A stretch of DNA of 64,000 bases, from assembly GCA_022818135.1 (NCBI GenBank), contig JAFMSR010000001.1, positions 34,502,672 to 34,566,671 of the forward strand, read 5' to 3'. Positions 51,256-62,814 of this stretch are shown piece after piece. Within the stretch, counting starts at the first letter, position 1. Each line of letters starts with the position of its first letter. Below the pieces are notes generated by a model. The model saw only the letters and a program-made list of their open reading frames with translations, was not told where the DNA came from and made no database searches. Position numbers and translations under genes: made by a program. Source of the DNA: Saxidomus purpurata (taxonomy: Eukaryota > Mollusca > Bivalvia > Venerida > Veneridae).

Positions 51256-51578
51256 TTAATTATATACCTGTTGACACTTGTCTGCGCGATAAACTAAATT
51301 AAAATGACATGCTAAGCATAAAATTGAAGAAAAAGCCTTTTTAGCGCGAAATATACGTAGTGGACGACGTCAATTTATTGACGTCAATATATAAACAAAT
51401 AGTAACGACCCAGTCAAAAGTGACGTTATTAACGTCATGTGCATTTTAGGGCCAATTGAATGCACTCTTACAAATTATGCTGCGCTATTTGTATTGCACG
51501 TACATACAATACTGATTTTTTTTCTGTCAGGCCGTATTTGATGGTTGAATATAGGCTGTATTTTTGACATAATATTTA

Positions 51579-51695
51579 TAGGTATATAGTAAAAGGAAAT
51601 CCCAACCGAGGGTTGAGATACGTCCAAAAACAAGGCTCTGCCGAGTTTTTTGGACGTATCTCATCCCGAGGGTGGGATTTCCTTTTCTCACCTAT
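51579..51695. repeat. foldback element 7 (about 50-bp arms)
   Basis: Left arm 51579-51630 pairs with 51645-51695, sharing AAAAGGAAATCCCA, GAGATACGTCCAAAAA and their complements. The apex is AAGGCTCTGCCGAG. It lies 324 bp after element 6. Confidence 0.92.
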
Positions 51696-52924
51696 GAGAT
51701 ACATATTTCCGTGCATTTACCCATGTGAGATAAACTTATCTCACATCGCTTATCTCACATCGCTGCCGGACTATTTTTACGTTAATTGTAAGCAGACATA
51801 AAAATCGAAAAATGACTGTAAAATTGTTATTTTTGAAATAAACATAGGGTTGTTGGTATTTGTTGTCTCGCAGTTATTGCTATGATATATGATTATATTA
51901 AAGTTGGAAAATGTACTCGTTTGTTTAGCTAGATATCATAGTCTATAATATATCAATAAATCAGTTTGTCGAATGGTTTTAATAAACTGATGTTCCAAGA
52001 ACTGCACACCTTATTGTTTATACTGAAACTTAACAGAGGAACGTTCAATGATTTATAATTCAATCAATTTGCAATCATTTTGTTACGCAAACATGATTTT
52101 GCGGAGGTATTCCCCGAGAAATCAATAGAAATGTTTACATTGTGATAATGAACTCGCATTTTTAACCATCACTATGCATGTACAAGTAAAGAATTGTTGC
52201 AAATGTAGCCAAAAGGATTGCACTGCGAAAGAATTTACCTGTTGAACAGTGAATGTATGGAATAGTGTTTTGAATGAATAAATGATTGAGTTATTAGCAT
52301 ATAAGGTCAGGTAGCACAGATTACGAATGGTGTTTGGAACTGTCAAGACTGTCGATGGCTTATTGCTGGACCGACATTGAGGACAGATGCGTAGATTTCA
52401 ATTATGGTCCAAATAGATGCGTTGCAGTCTCTCTCCCTTCCTTGTTACTTGTCTAGAAGTCCTACAAGGTTAACAGGATACAAAATGTATATTGATTCCC
52501 TTGTCTCTGCCAAACTAATGTCAGTTTGAACCTCTTCAAATATTTTTAATTCCAACATACTCGTCTTGCGGAAGAGGATTTGTTTCGAAGTTTGAGGAAA
52601 AGGTCATTTGAAGATAAAGCGTATGTACGAATAAAACAGTCCTATTATAAATGGCTGACGCGATACATTCAAGCAAGTATGAACTCATATCGAAATAAAG
52701 ACAACCCGATATCGCTCCCCTGAGAATCATTGCACTCTAAAACAAAATGTAGGTCGAAAAGTACTAATCAAATTATTAGATTGCAAAACTGCACAAACTG
52801 TCTTAATTTCATCTCTCTAGCGTCAATATTAAAAACTAGACCAAAGAACAAAATCAAACAATTTCAAAGTTGAAATTTGCTTTCAATACTGTACATATAT
52901 TCAAATGACATTGGTGTAGCTTTG
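51696..52924. other. gene-free stretch
   Basis: No supported gene or element. TATCTCACATCGC is directly duplicated near 51739-51763. Confidence 0.4.
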
Positions 52925-53135
52925 TAAAACAAAAGGTAAGTCAGTAGACCAAGGTCAGCCGATGTTAAGTTGAAATCTATAAGCGAAATTGTATTTCATG
53001 TGTGTAGATTCAAAAACAGAAAGTAGGCCAGTAGGTCAAGGTAGGCAAACGTCAGATTTAAAATCTACATGTACATGTTACCATTCATATAGATGCTGTA
53101 GCTAAAAACCAAGAAAGTAGGTCAGCAGGTCAATT
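52925..53135 (+). repeat. degenerate 90-bp tandem repeat
   Basis: GTAAGTCAGTAGACCAAGGTC, AGTAGGCCAGTAGGTCAAGG and AGTAGGTCAGCAGGTCAA recur near 52935, 53022 and 53115, with TTGAAATCTA/TTAAAATCTA between. Confidence 0.65.
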
Positions 53136-56100
53136 TATCCCGGAGCAAGGCTATCTTGGACCTAAGGGGTATGATTTGAATACTCTTAGTTAAGACCAGC
53201 CTCAGTATCTAGTTAAACGATCAAAGGCCTAATGCCTAATAGTTCTCCAGGTAGATAGTACACTTGTCAATGCAATATACTAGATATTTTAATTGAAGAC
53301 ATTGTAGGATTGCAGAACCAGAACAAGAATTGCAGAACAAGATTAGCAGAACAAGATTTTGAAGTTTTTCCTATATAAGGTTATATGAAAACAAGTGACC
53401 CCTGGATGTGCTACACATTAACTCTGAACTATGCTTTAAACAATCATGGTAGTGGTACACTAGACAATGCTTGGCTTGTGGTTTTGGAGAAAAGCATTCT
53501 AAACGTTTTTCTTTATAAGCTACCGGTATGTAAAATCAAGTAATCCCTCGCGGAGTTATTTTTCATGACTTCAACAATCTCGGTAAAGGTTCATAAGGCA
53601 ATGCTACATGTCAAATACTTGTTGTTTCAAAGAAGATCAAGAAAAATGTCAAATGTGTTGCCTTAGCAACCAGAGTTCTCCTTAGAATGTTATTCAGTAA
53701 ACAACTGTGCAAAACTAAATGGGGTTTGTTTTTAAAACATCTATAAAGAATATTTTATGAGTTTTAAAGTATTATATACATGCATGTTTCAAAATTGGGA
53801 ATGCCTGTTACAAGCATATGCAGTTTGCCTTGGTTTTCTCTAATGTAGAGTAAGCAAAATAGAACCAAATTTTATCCTTAAATATTCCTGCGATATATGT
53901 AGGATGCGTTGTCCTTTCGAAACATGTTCGATAACTGAAACGTATGGTTGAAGAAGTGTGTACTTATCGCTTGTAAACGTTTGTACCCTTTGTGCATGTA
54001 CAGCACCCATTTATAAGCCTTAAAGGGGATAATGTACGCGTTTATGTTTATTATCTATATTTACATTGACCTGTATGAAGATATAACAATTTATGAAAGT
54101 CTCTAATTGAATTAATTACATAGTCTACGGACTTCCATACCACTTTGGAATGCGGCTTTAGTGTTGACTTTTTTAATCTCAATCACACAGAGCAATGTAA
54201 CAGAGCTAAAACTAGCAAAATCATGCGTCGCTCTCTAGATCAAGAAATTATGTATTCGAATCTTTCAGGGGTCGACACATCACATTACCTAACTACAGCG
54301 CTACTTAAGTTATTTTTCATAAAAGAAGAATGTATAACCCCGTATATGTCGCATTGTGAGAAACGCTCATTTTGTGCAAATTTGAACGAAACGCGTACCT
54401 CACATCTATTGTCGAGAATCCGAAATAATATGATACTAATGAAGTTGTAACTTAATTTAATGGACACAACTGATGAATTACTTTAACGATTTCATTAGAG
54501 TGTTTAAACAGTTTTCATTCACATAAAATGCAGTTCGGCGCATTGGACCTTATTGCAATGAAGCAATTATGGTACAAGATACTCTTGTGATAATTCTCTA
54601 TCCCGAGCCATCGAAATTCATATGGTCTGTCTAAGGGTAAGAAAATTAGCTATAAAACTTGTCATGTGCTTATAAATTGATAAAATCTACTTAATTGTTG
54701 GGCACGGAATGCCAGTATCTTGTAAAGAAACTTTAATTATTTTTTTTCGCACGCTTATGTTTATCTGTATATAGCAATAGTGTATGTTTGTCTATCCAGT
54801 ATAATATAATACTCATCTAAACTTTAAAAAACAAATCGCCTATTACGGTGTTCTTTAATTGAAAAACTTCAAAAGTTCCATAAGTCGTTCTACACTCTTT
54901 TATGTTTCTACGATTTTTTCTTCTTCCAGTAACTTAATTTCTTTACAATTACCAGCAGCAGACAAGTATATAATCAACTATTTATTGTAGCGGACGAAGG
55001 AAACATAATCTGTTTAACTACAATTGTATTGATTTTGGTTAACCCTAGCTCAATTTTTATGGGCTTGTAACCAAAAACAGTTGGGTAAATTACATTTTTC
55101 TGGCATTTTGTAAAGCGTGATGACAGAAAAACCACTACTAATGTAATCTTTACAAAAACAGATCTTTTAAAATTTCATTATTTCCGCTTCTTATTATATT
55201 TCCGTATAAATACAGTCTGGGGATACAAATGAAAAAGGTTGTTACAAAATTTAATTTAGCTAAACATTGATACAGTCGTGCTATTCCACACTAAACGACT
55301 CGACTTTTGTATATGTGACTAACAACAAGAGATCGTTGCTCACTGACTGGTGGTGCTATCTACTTTGTAAGTAAACAAGTACAGGTTTTACCTCTAGTCA
55401 CTGATATCTGAGAAAAAGTTTTACGTTTCAGTCGTCTGTCTGTTAGTGACAAATCATTTTGTGTATTAATTAACAGGCTTTTAATTGAAAAAGCAGCACC
55501 GTTTAAAAAAGGGTCAGAAAAAAGTTTTAAGTGGCTATGACACATGTCAGAAAAAATAATTAGCGGTATAATACCGTTTCAACTGTATTTTATAAATCTG
55601 TGTAGTTACGATCTTTTTTTCCTACCCGTCTTGCATGGAAATAGCCAGTCCGAGATTCCTATTCTCTGTGAGAAACTACAGACATGTACCCATACCGACA
55701 GACAGACAGGCAGACAAACAGACCTCTCAATCTTTGAGAGATTTTGCAATTTACTAGTGAGTAGAAAAGAGAAAAAAACATGCTCATTATAAACATCATT
55801 GTGCCGAAACAAAGTCTTATCACTGCTTCATAAAATGTCAAAATTTGAAAATTCTGACAAGATCGTATGTATTATTTGTTGACCAATAGTTTCAGATACG
55901 TATAGTGTATCGTTGACATAATATATACCAAGTACAAAGCAAACCATATTCTGTAATGATCAAACTGATTTTCTGAGCTATTTCGGAGAATGTGTTTTTA
56001 AGCATTATTTGTACAATGTGTCAAAAAAGCCCTGCTACATGTATTAATTTCAGACTATTTGTACGACATTATTTACGTACTCATTATTTTTCGCCAATAT

Positions 56101-56190
56101 CTTTAGTTTCTTCCGGGTGTGTTTTCGTTATTTCAATTGATTATCGAATCGAACAAATTCTTTTCGCCAACTGAAGTTCACACGACATAG
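53136..56190. other. gene-free stretch
   Basis: Short repeats of GCAGAACAAGA near 53316-53356 and a CAGA-type run at 55697-55725. No gene supported. Confidence 0.4.
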
Positions 56191-56245
56191 ACAGTGGCGT
56201 AGTGGTAAGATGTCAATATACCACGGGTTCGAATCCTGACCAGAT
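56191..56245 (+). repeat. tRNA-like remnant
   Basis: A box TGGCGTAGTGGTAAGATG and B box GGGTTCGAATCC (56225-56236) are too close for a complete tRNA, implying a deletion through the anticodon arm. A tRNA pseudogene or SINE head. Confidence 0.5.
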
Positions 56246-56744
56246 AATATATTTTTAGTTAAATTTATGACGTTGTTTTATGCATCGTTTTCGCTTATTT
56301 CTGTTTTATTTCCTATATACATGCATAATGATGAAGATTATTACATTTCCTTTCACATGTGAATTTTGAAAGGCTTGTGTAAGGCCAAATTATGCCACAC
56401 TTTTATTTAAACAAAATATCATTTTATAAATCAATGAAAACACCAGGTCTGATGACAGATTCAGATATTTACAGCTGAAAGCTCTATCAATACAGCTAAT
56501 AGAATTGATATCATTTGTGTCTCTGAATATTCCTCAAATATTTATTGATAAAATGCACGTGCAAGTTATTTCAATATCGAGGGCAATGACAAAAATGATT
56601 TTAAAACTTGACATCGCTGTAATCTGAAGATTTCTATCAGAAAAAGAAGGAAACTTTCCAGAAGTAAACAAGTAAGTAACAAAATAATACCAGGCACTTC
56701 TGCAATACACACTTATAAAATGGTCTACACTTTATATAACTTCT

Positions 56745-58971
56745 TTACCATGCACAAAAGATTATCAGTGCGAACATAAATACTGTCAGTGTTGTAATAC
56801 TAAAAGACATTGTGTGTCCAGTACTTGTGTAACACTTGTCGAGCTGTTTGTTCCGTTCATCAGTAGACGTGACAATAGTGGGAAATGTCTCTAACCAAAA
56901 GTTTGTTTCTCGTGCAAACACGTACTGCTTAGCGGCATCAACACTCAAGTTTTTGTCGAGTTCCATGTAATACTGGTTTTCCAGGTCGTACTCCCGCCAC
57001 ACAGGACCTCCATTACTGGGACTGTTTGGATCTCTAAATTATAAATACATCAAATACAAAATCACATTTTTCTAGACGAATAATAAATAGATATGAGTAT
57101 CTTGCGGGCAGCATGATAACACCTCATACAAGAGGGAGCTGCATTGTTTGAGTCTCAACGATGTCAGGTATTCCAAATTATTTACGTGTATCCTCACGGA
57201 ACATACATGAATAATACATTCAAATGTATCCTCACGGAACATACATGTACAATACATTCAAATATAGCCCCACGGAACATACAGACATTCAAAGACAGTA
57301 AAAAAGTAACATTGGTTTGTTTGAGACTTGTCATTGTAATGTTGTATACATTATCGAAAGCTCAATAATGTCTACAGTTTACTAGGTGAATTAAAATGCA
57401 GTACTTATCATTTTTTATTTGATCACTTACCCCGTTTTAGCAAAGCTTGTCCAGTAACCCATTAAGTATTTTGACAGATCAATCTCCCATGCTTCTGCAT
57501 TTGGTTGATTATGGAAACCAAACACAAAACCAAGATCATCTGCATGATTCGCACCGGGGATCCAAATTGGTGTACCAGGGCTGCGTTTTGATGGTCTTGG
57601 CATAAACTTGTATACATATGTTTTTGATGTTGGTGGCGATGTCAGATGAAGACGGGCGTACTCGACAGTAGGTACGGCAAATCCTGTATCACCAAAAATC
57701 TTTGCAAACTGTATTCTTATGTTGCGATAATCATCAGGATCTGACCAGGTCGTGTATTCACTCTCAACAAGCTGCATAACAGAATCAGGAAATGTCCTGT
57801 TGTAAACAAGATTTGTCGCCGCCGGTAGGAGATACTTTTTCATTTCTTCACGGGTTGGCATGAACTCGTCGGGATCTACATTGCCAATGAAAAATGAAAT
57901 GTAATACGCTCCTTCGTGTTCATTCATTCCGGACAATAGATCGAACGATTTCAGGTACTCTAATTCATTGAAAATGCGCTTTTCAGACATCTTGTATATA
58001 TCTCTTGGTTCAAACTTTATGAAATCGCCATCAACAACTGGGTCAAAAATCACATACTCTATATCCTCAAAGTTGTTGTTTAGTGCATTGACTGCCGACA
58101 TATAGTCTTGCCAAGGTATATTCCTTAGACAGTCAATCATAACAGCCGTGTCTGCTGACGCACATCCCATTTTACTGGCAATAAACGTCGTACCAGTCAG
58201 TGTATTCCTTGAACAGTTCATCGATCTTACAGAGGGGGCTCCACTTTGTGCAATAATTCTGTTAAACAGTCTTTTGTCTTCATTACTTCCAGGTAGCATC
58301 CCATGCATAATACCGCTTATTGCCCCAGCTGATTCACCAAAGATTGTAATGCGGTCCACATCACCGCCAAACGAAGCGATATTATCACGAACCCACTGGA
58401 AAGCCACCCTCTGATCCCATAGACCGAAATTACCAGGGCAGTTTGAATCCATGGTACTCAGGAATCCTAATGGTCCAAGCCTGTAATTGACCGTGACAAC
58501 TATCACATTGCCATAGCCCGCTATTATTTTACCGTCGTACTCGTCCGAAGAACCAAGAATGAACGCTCCACCATGAATCCATATCATTACAGCGTGTCCA
58601 CTTGAAGTGTCGGGCGCCTGTGTTGGCACAAAAATATTTAAATGCAAGCAGTCTTCATCCTGTATGCCTACTAAAGGTTCATCTGGACTTATTATCTGCG
58701 GGCAGATGAACCCGTATTTTGTCGCATTAAAAGGCGATTCCAACGACTCTAGCGGCTCCGGTTTCCTGAATCTTAATTCGCGCACTGGTGCTTTAGCGTA
58801 CGGAATCCCAAGGAATTGTTTGAGATTGTAAGTTATTCCATCAAACTTCACGTAATCGATATTTCCTGTAATAACACCTAATCTTGTGGATATATCTATC
58901 TCCTCACCGCCAACAACGAACAAACTTAAAGTGGTCAGGATAAGGAAGACAGTTAAATTCATTTTTTTCAT
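56745..58971 (-). CDS. type-B carboxylesterase / cholinesterase-like protein, secreted, probably GPI-anchored
   Basis: Two exons: 58971-57431 (donor GTAAGT) and 57033-56745 (acceptor AATTTAG); 1541 + 289 nt = 609 codons plus stop, normal for the family. I chose the ATG at 58971 because a clean signal peptide follows (MKKMNLTVFLILTTLSLFVV); an in-frame ATG at 59043 would add 24 residues. Family marks: GIPYAKAPV, EDCLHLNIFVP, oxyanion HGGAF, nucleophile elbow FGESAGA (Ser about 214), Glu in NEHEGAYY (about 353), His in GANHADDLGF (about 476). The cysteine pairs expected for the fold are present. Exon 2 supplies the usual GDPN start. The C-terminus after DKCYTSTG is a hydrophobic tail of about 20 residues reaching the end, suggesting a GPI-anchor signal or a membrane span. 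It hydrolyses ester bonds; the substrate is unknown. I do not call it acetylcholinesterase. A possible AATAAA lies about 200 nt downstream (minus, near 56546). Confidence 0.93.
57034..57430 (-). other. intron of the carboxylesterase gene
   Basis: 397 bp, GT..AG. Contains a 39-bp tandem repeat of about three units at 57187-57292 (GTATCCTCACGGAACATACA). Confidence 0.9.
57187..57292 (+). repeat. 39-bp intronic minisatellite
   Basis: Units start near 57187, 57226 and 57264 with CCTCACGGAACATAC, followed by AATACATTCAAAT. Confidence 0.85.
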
Positions 58972-59042
58972 TTTAACTTCTTTTAACATCAAACTACCAT
59001 TCTTAAATAGCAGTTTCAAACTAATCATTAAAAGTGAAAACA

Positions 59043-59102
59043 CTTATCCTGACAAACAGATAAGGGTCAGATATAGGATAAGATGACAGCAGTATGTTTA
59101 TA
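59043..59102 (-). promoter_or_regulatory. putative core promoter with TATA box and three GATAAG sites
   Basis: On the minus strand TATAAAC lies at 59102-59096, placing a start near 59070. GATAAG hexamers occur at 59043-59048 (minus), 59059-59064 and 59077-59082 (plus). GATA factors drive gut-type genes in many animals (family knowledge), so a digestive role is possible but only inferred. Confidence 0.45.
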
Positions 59103-59163
59103 CACAATGGTCAAATAAGATTGAATGTACGCGAAGCCCATAACAGGTACATTAGATTCTAAT

Positions 59164-59765
59164 TTAAGGTAGTGACTTACAAGTCATCAAAATATCCGAA
59201 CGTTTTTTTTTAAATATTTTTATTGTGTTTAGAAAGTAAGTATACCCATATCTTTTTGGAAAATTCTTTCCAATTTCTAAGCAAGTATAATAAAACAAGT
59301 AATGTTGCTAATGATTACCAAAATAAATTAATAACTACTTGTATTAAAAGGTTTTTACATCTGAACAAGCTATACAGCCATAGGTAACCCCAGTACTAAC
59401 ATTTTATACATTGTTCCCTTTTCTAGCGTTGTTTTTCAGTATTGTATGGTTGATGTATAACATTGTACCACAGCACATTTATGAGCATATAAACAATTTG
59501 ACCACGTGACACGATTGCGTTAAGTTGTTGATAATGAACAAAATACAACAAACATTTTGGCAAAGGGGACTACCCCTAGCTCTAACTCTAGTTCCAAAAC
59601 TGATGATGGGTATGACATTTTAATCGATCTGTTTATTTCTATATTTATCTAGAGTTTTATATGTAAAAGTTTACATTTACATAATTTCTAAACACTATAA
59701 AAACGTTAAAAAACGTTTGAATTATTTAATAGATAAAATATAGCTTTGGTCAGCCACTACCTTAA
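59164..59765. mobile_element. TTAA-flanked MITE between the esterases
   Basis: TTAA-GGTAGTGACTTAC at 59164-59180 is mirrored by GTCAGCCACTACC-TTAA at 59749-59765 (11 of 13 terminal bases match). The interior of about 600 bp is AT-rich and noncoding. Its termini differ from the other TTAA family in this window. Confidence 0.6.
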
Positions 59766-61308
59766 GAAGTTTTATACAGGCATTGAATCAAGTTACTTTT
59801 CTATTTAAAGAACTACAAAGTAAATTTAATATTGACTTAACCAAGCTAGAGTAAATAAATCGCTTATGTAAGACACTCGATTCAAGATGTGTGTGCCCAT
59901 TTTTAAACTTTACAAGCGTAGCTTTGTAAAAAATCTAGAACGGGACCGGTTTTCACCCTAGTTTAAATTAGTTCCGCAAACAGCTTGACGTACCTCTCAG
60001 AATAATACAGTAGTTGTTTATCAAATGCCAATATCTAGTCAGATGGACAAAGAGCTGCTGGCGAAACGGGATGGGGGACCCGAGATCGGGTTGTTCATTC
60101 ACAAACAAAGTATTGGATACAGTTTTAAACTCTTATTTCTGATTAAAATAGTGTGTACTTTTCTTAAATAAGGCTTTTTTAAACCTGTATTTTCCTAACA
60201 TCTGGTGTCTAATTGTCCGTCCGTCCTACAGCTTATCTTCATTGCATCCGGCATCTACTATTAAGGAAATTTGCATTTAAAGAAAGCCGTTGTTTTTATT
60301 CAATGAACTATGAGTAATCTAAGGACAGTAATTTCGAAATGCCTGAAGAGAAAGGGCTGGTTTCTACAATTGCCGAGACATTAAGCACAATAACATATTT
60401 AGCATTACGGTTCGAGGTACATCTAAGTACATGTACTTTTTTGGCTAAACGATATCTCAAGGGCAGCTACTCTGGAATACCTCTAATGAATATCTATGGC
60501 TATTTATCTAGCTTTCCGAATGAATATGACTATTAACAGATAAATTTGAGTTAAGCGTTCAGACAGTTCTATTTTGGTGAAATTTTCAATGACTGTGATC
60601 CCGGAATGCACGGGATAACTTGACTGGGAAACTCATGTTTACCAAGTTAGGATTTCATCCGATGAAAAAAGCGTAGAGTGAGGACAGCAATGCGTTAGTG
60701 CTTATACATTTGTAACCCTTAAATATGGTGATACGTCCGTACATTTGTCGATTTCTCGAGTTAGAGCCGTAATATATCATCAGACACGCATAGCGAGCTT
60801 ATACAATTGATAAATCTTTTGATTTCATTTCCGTATGCAGAAGCAAACACATACTTCTTAGGCACTTCGCATCTTCACTGAAGGTTAGTATTACGTTTGC
60901 CTCAATTCCCCAGCGATAAAGGTGTTGAACGTTTACAGGCCGTTTAATTTCACTTACCCTTAAATTGCATTACCGTTCTGACTGGGGCTATAAGGTAATG
61001 GATTTTATTACAGGTTTTAAAAGTTGGGTAGATTTATTTGACCTCCTGATATAAATATATTAACATGTTACATTTGTTACCTATTAGAGGACAATAAAAA
61101 TAAGAAAAGGATAAATTATAGTACAGAAAGAAATCATCAAATTTCAATCCGTGCTAGATGATTTATCAAGCAAGTCAACAGTTTATATTTTAATGTCCTT
61201 AATCAGTGACATGTGGAGGTAATGAAGCAAAAAGATATTTCTTCATGTATAAATTACTTCTTTTTTGAACTGGGATAAAAATACGGTTTAAAAATTAAAC
61301 ATAGCATA
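59766..61308. other. intergenic region upstream of the esterase pseudogene
   Basis: No gene recognised; a 65-codon frame at 60339-60536 has no domain. Confidence 0.45.
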
Positions 61309-62814
61309 ATGGAAATAAAAGCAACAACTGTGTCTATCTTGTTTACGTGTTTAGTATGTTCTGTTGTATCTTCTCCTGTAACAGTAACAACAGATATGGG
61401 GGAAACAGCTGAGGTTACAATTGACAGTACGGGTTTTCATGTGGATACTTACCTCGGCATTCCCTACGCTAAACCACCGGTGGATGATTTACGCTTCAGT
61501 AAACCTGTGCCTTTACAAAAACTCGCTGCACCATACAACGCGACAAAATACAGTGACGCCTGTTTGCAATTCTAATATTTTCCAGGTATACCGAATCCAC
61601 CACAGTCTGAAGACTGTTTATATCTGAACGTCTTTGTTCCTAGAAACAATGACACGAATGCAATCGGTTGGTGGAGGCTTTGACTGGGGTTCGGACATCT
61701 TGACGGGAGTATCTTGCTGCCTATGGAGATGTGATCGTTGTGACATTAAACTACCGACTTGGGCCCTTGGGGTTTTGGCGTTTAGATGATACACACGCTC
61801 CTGGCAATGTAGGTTTATGGGACCAGAGGCTGGCATTACAATGGATTAATCAACACATTCACTCCTTTGGTGGAAATAAATCCGAGGTTACACTCTTTGG
61901 CAATTCTGTAGGCGGTATGAGTGCTATAATTCACGCTTTGTATCCAAATAACACCGGTCTGTTTCAAAGAATTATATCTCAGAGCGGAAGTGTGTCAACC
62001 CTTCACTACAGTATAAATGCAGAAAATACACCAGAGGTTCAATATGTCGTTAACTCCCTAGGATGCACTTCCAAGAACATTTCAGAAATGCTTCATTGTT
62101 TGAGAAAGATTCCGATGAATAATTTCACTGCTGATGTTAAAAAATTTAGCATTGAAGCAAGGAAATCAATAATGTCACGTGCACAGTTTTATGTGCCGAA
62201 TTATGATGGAACACTTATAAATTGGAATGCAAGAGAACTTTGGAGAACAGACGATATCAACAGCGTGAATTCTGTAGAATTCTTTAGATCGATTGATTTT
62301 CTCAATGGTTTTGACAAGTACGATGCAGCAGGTGTTCTTCAAATATTACTAAATATTTCTGATGCTGAGGAATTTGAACCATCTGAGACGGACATGCAAC
62401 AGATTATCGGGGCAGCTCTACGAATGGGTTTTAACAAAACATTTTCCGACAAAGTAAATAAATTCGTCATGTCCGAATATACAGATTGGAATGATCCTTC
62501 CAACCCTGAAAGGATTCGACTTAAAGTTGTGAATCTTTATACTGATATGATAAATAGCGTTCCAGCTATATAACTGAGCCAAATTCACGCCCGGAATCAT
62601 TCTTCGAGGAGTAATTACATGTTTCCCTACAGTGCATGTTTTGAAGACACCAAGCTGGATACCTGGTGCAAGTCATAGTGATGAAATGCTGTTTCTAGCC
62701 GGAATTGATAGGTTTACTTTTGCATCGCAGTGGGAAAAGGAACTTTCGCACCAGCTGATGAAATATTGGTCTAACTTTGCGAAATCTGGGTTAGTTATGT
62801 TTTTCTTTTTTTAA
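61309..62814 (+). pseudogene. decayed carboxylesterase paralogue
   Basis: A divergent duplicate of the minus-strand esterase. It begins with a plausible signal peptide (MEIKATTVSILFTCLVCSVV), then GIPYAKPPV, SEDCLYLNVF and so on. Lesions: in-frame TAA at 61573-61575; a deletion and frameshift destroying the oxyanion HGG segment near 61662-61675; two further single-base frame changes between about 61699 and 61715; TAA at 62571-62573; another frame change near 62625-62640. The nucleophile elbow is FGNSVGG instead of FGESAGA, the Glu position reads DKYDAAG, and the His motif GASHSDEM survives. A donor-like GG|GTTAGT at 62790 matches the intact gene's splice position, but no downstream last exon was found. 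Sequencing indels could explain some lesions, not all. Confidence 0.85.

Noticed and set aside
56191..56245. Functional tRNA gene
   Set aside because: A and B boxes are too close; the anticodon arm is missing.
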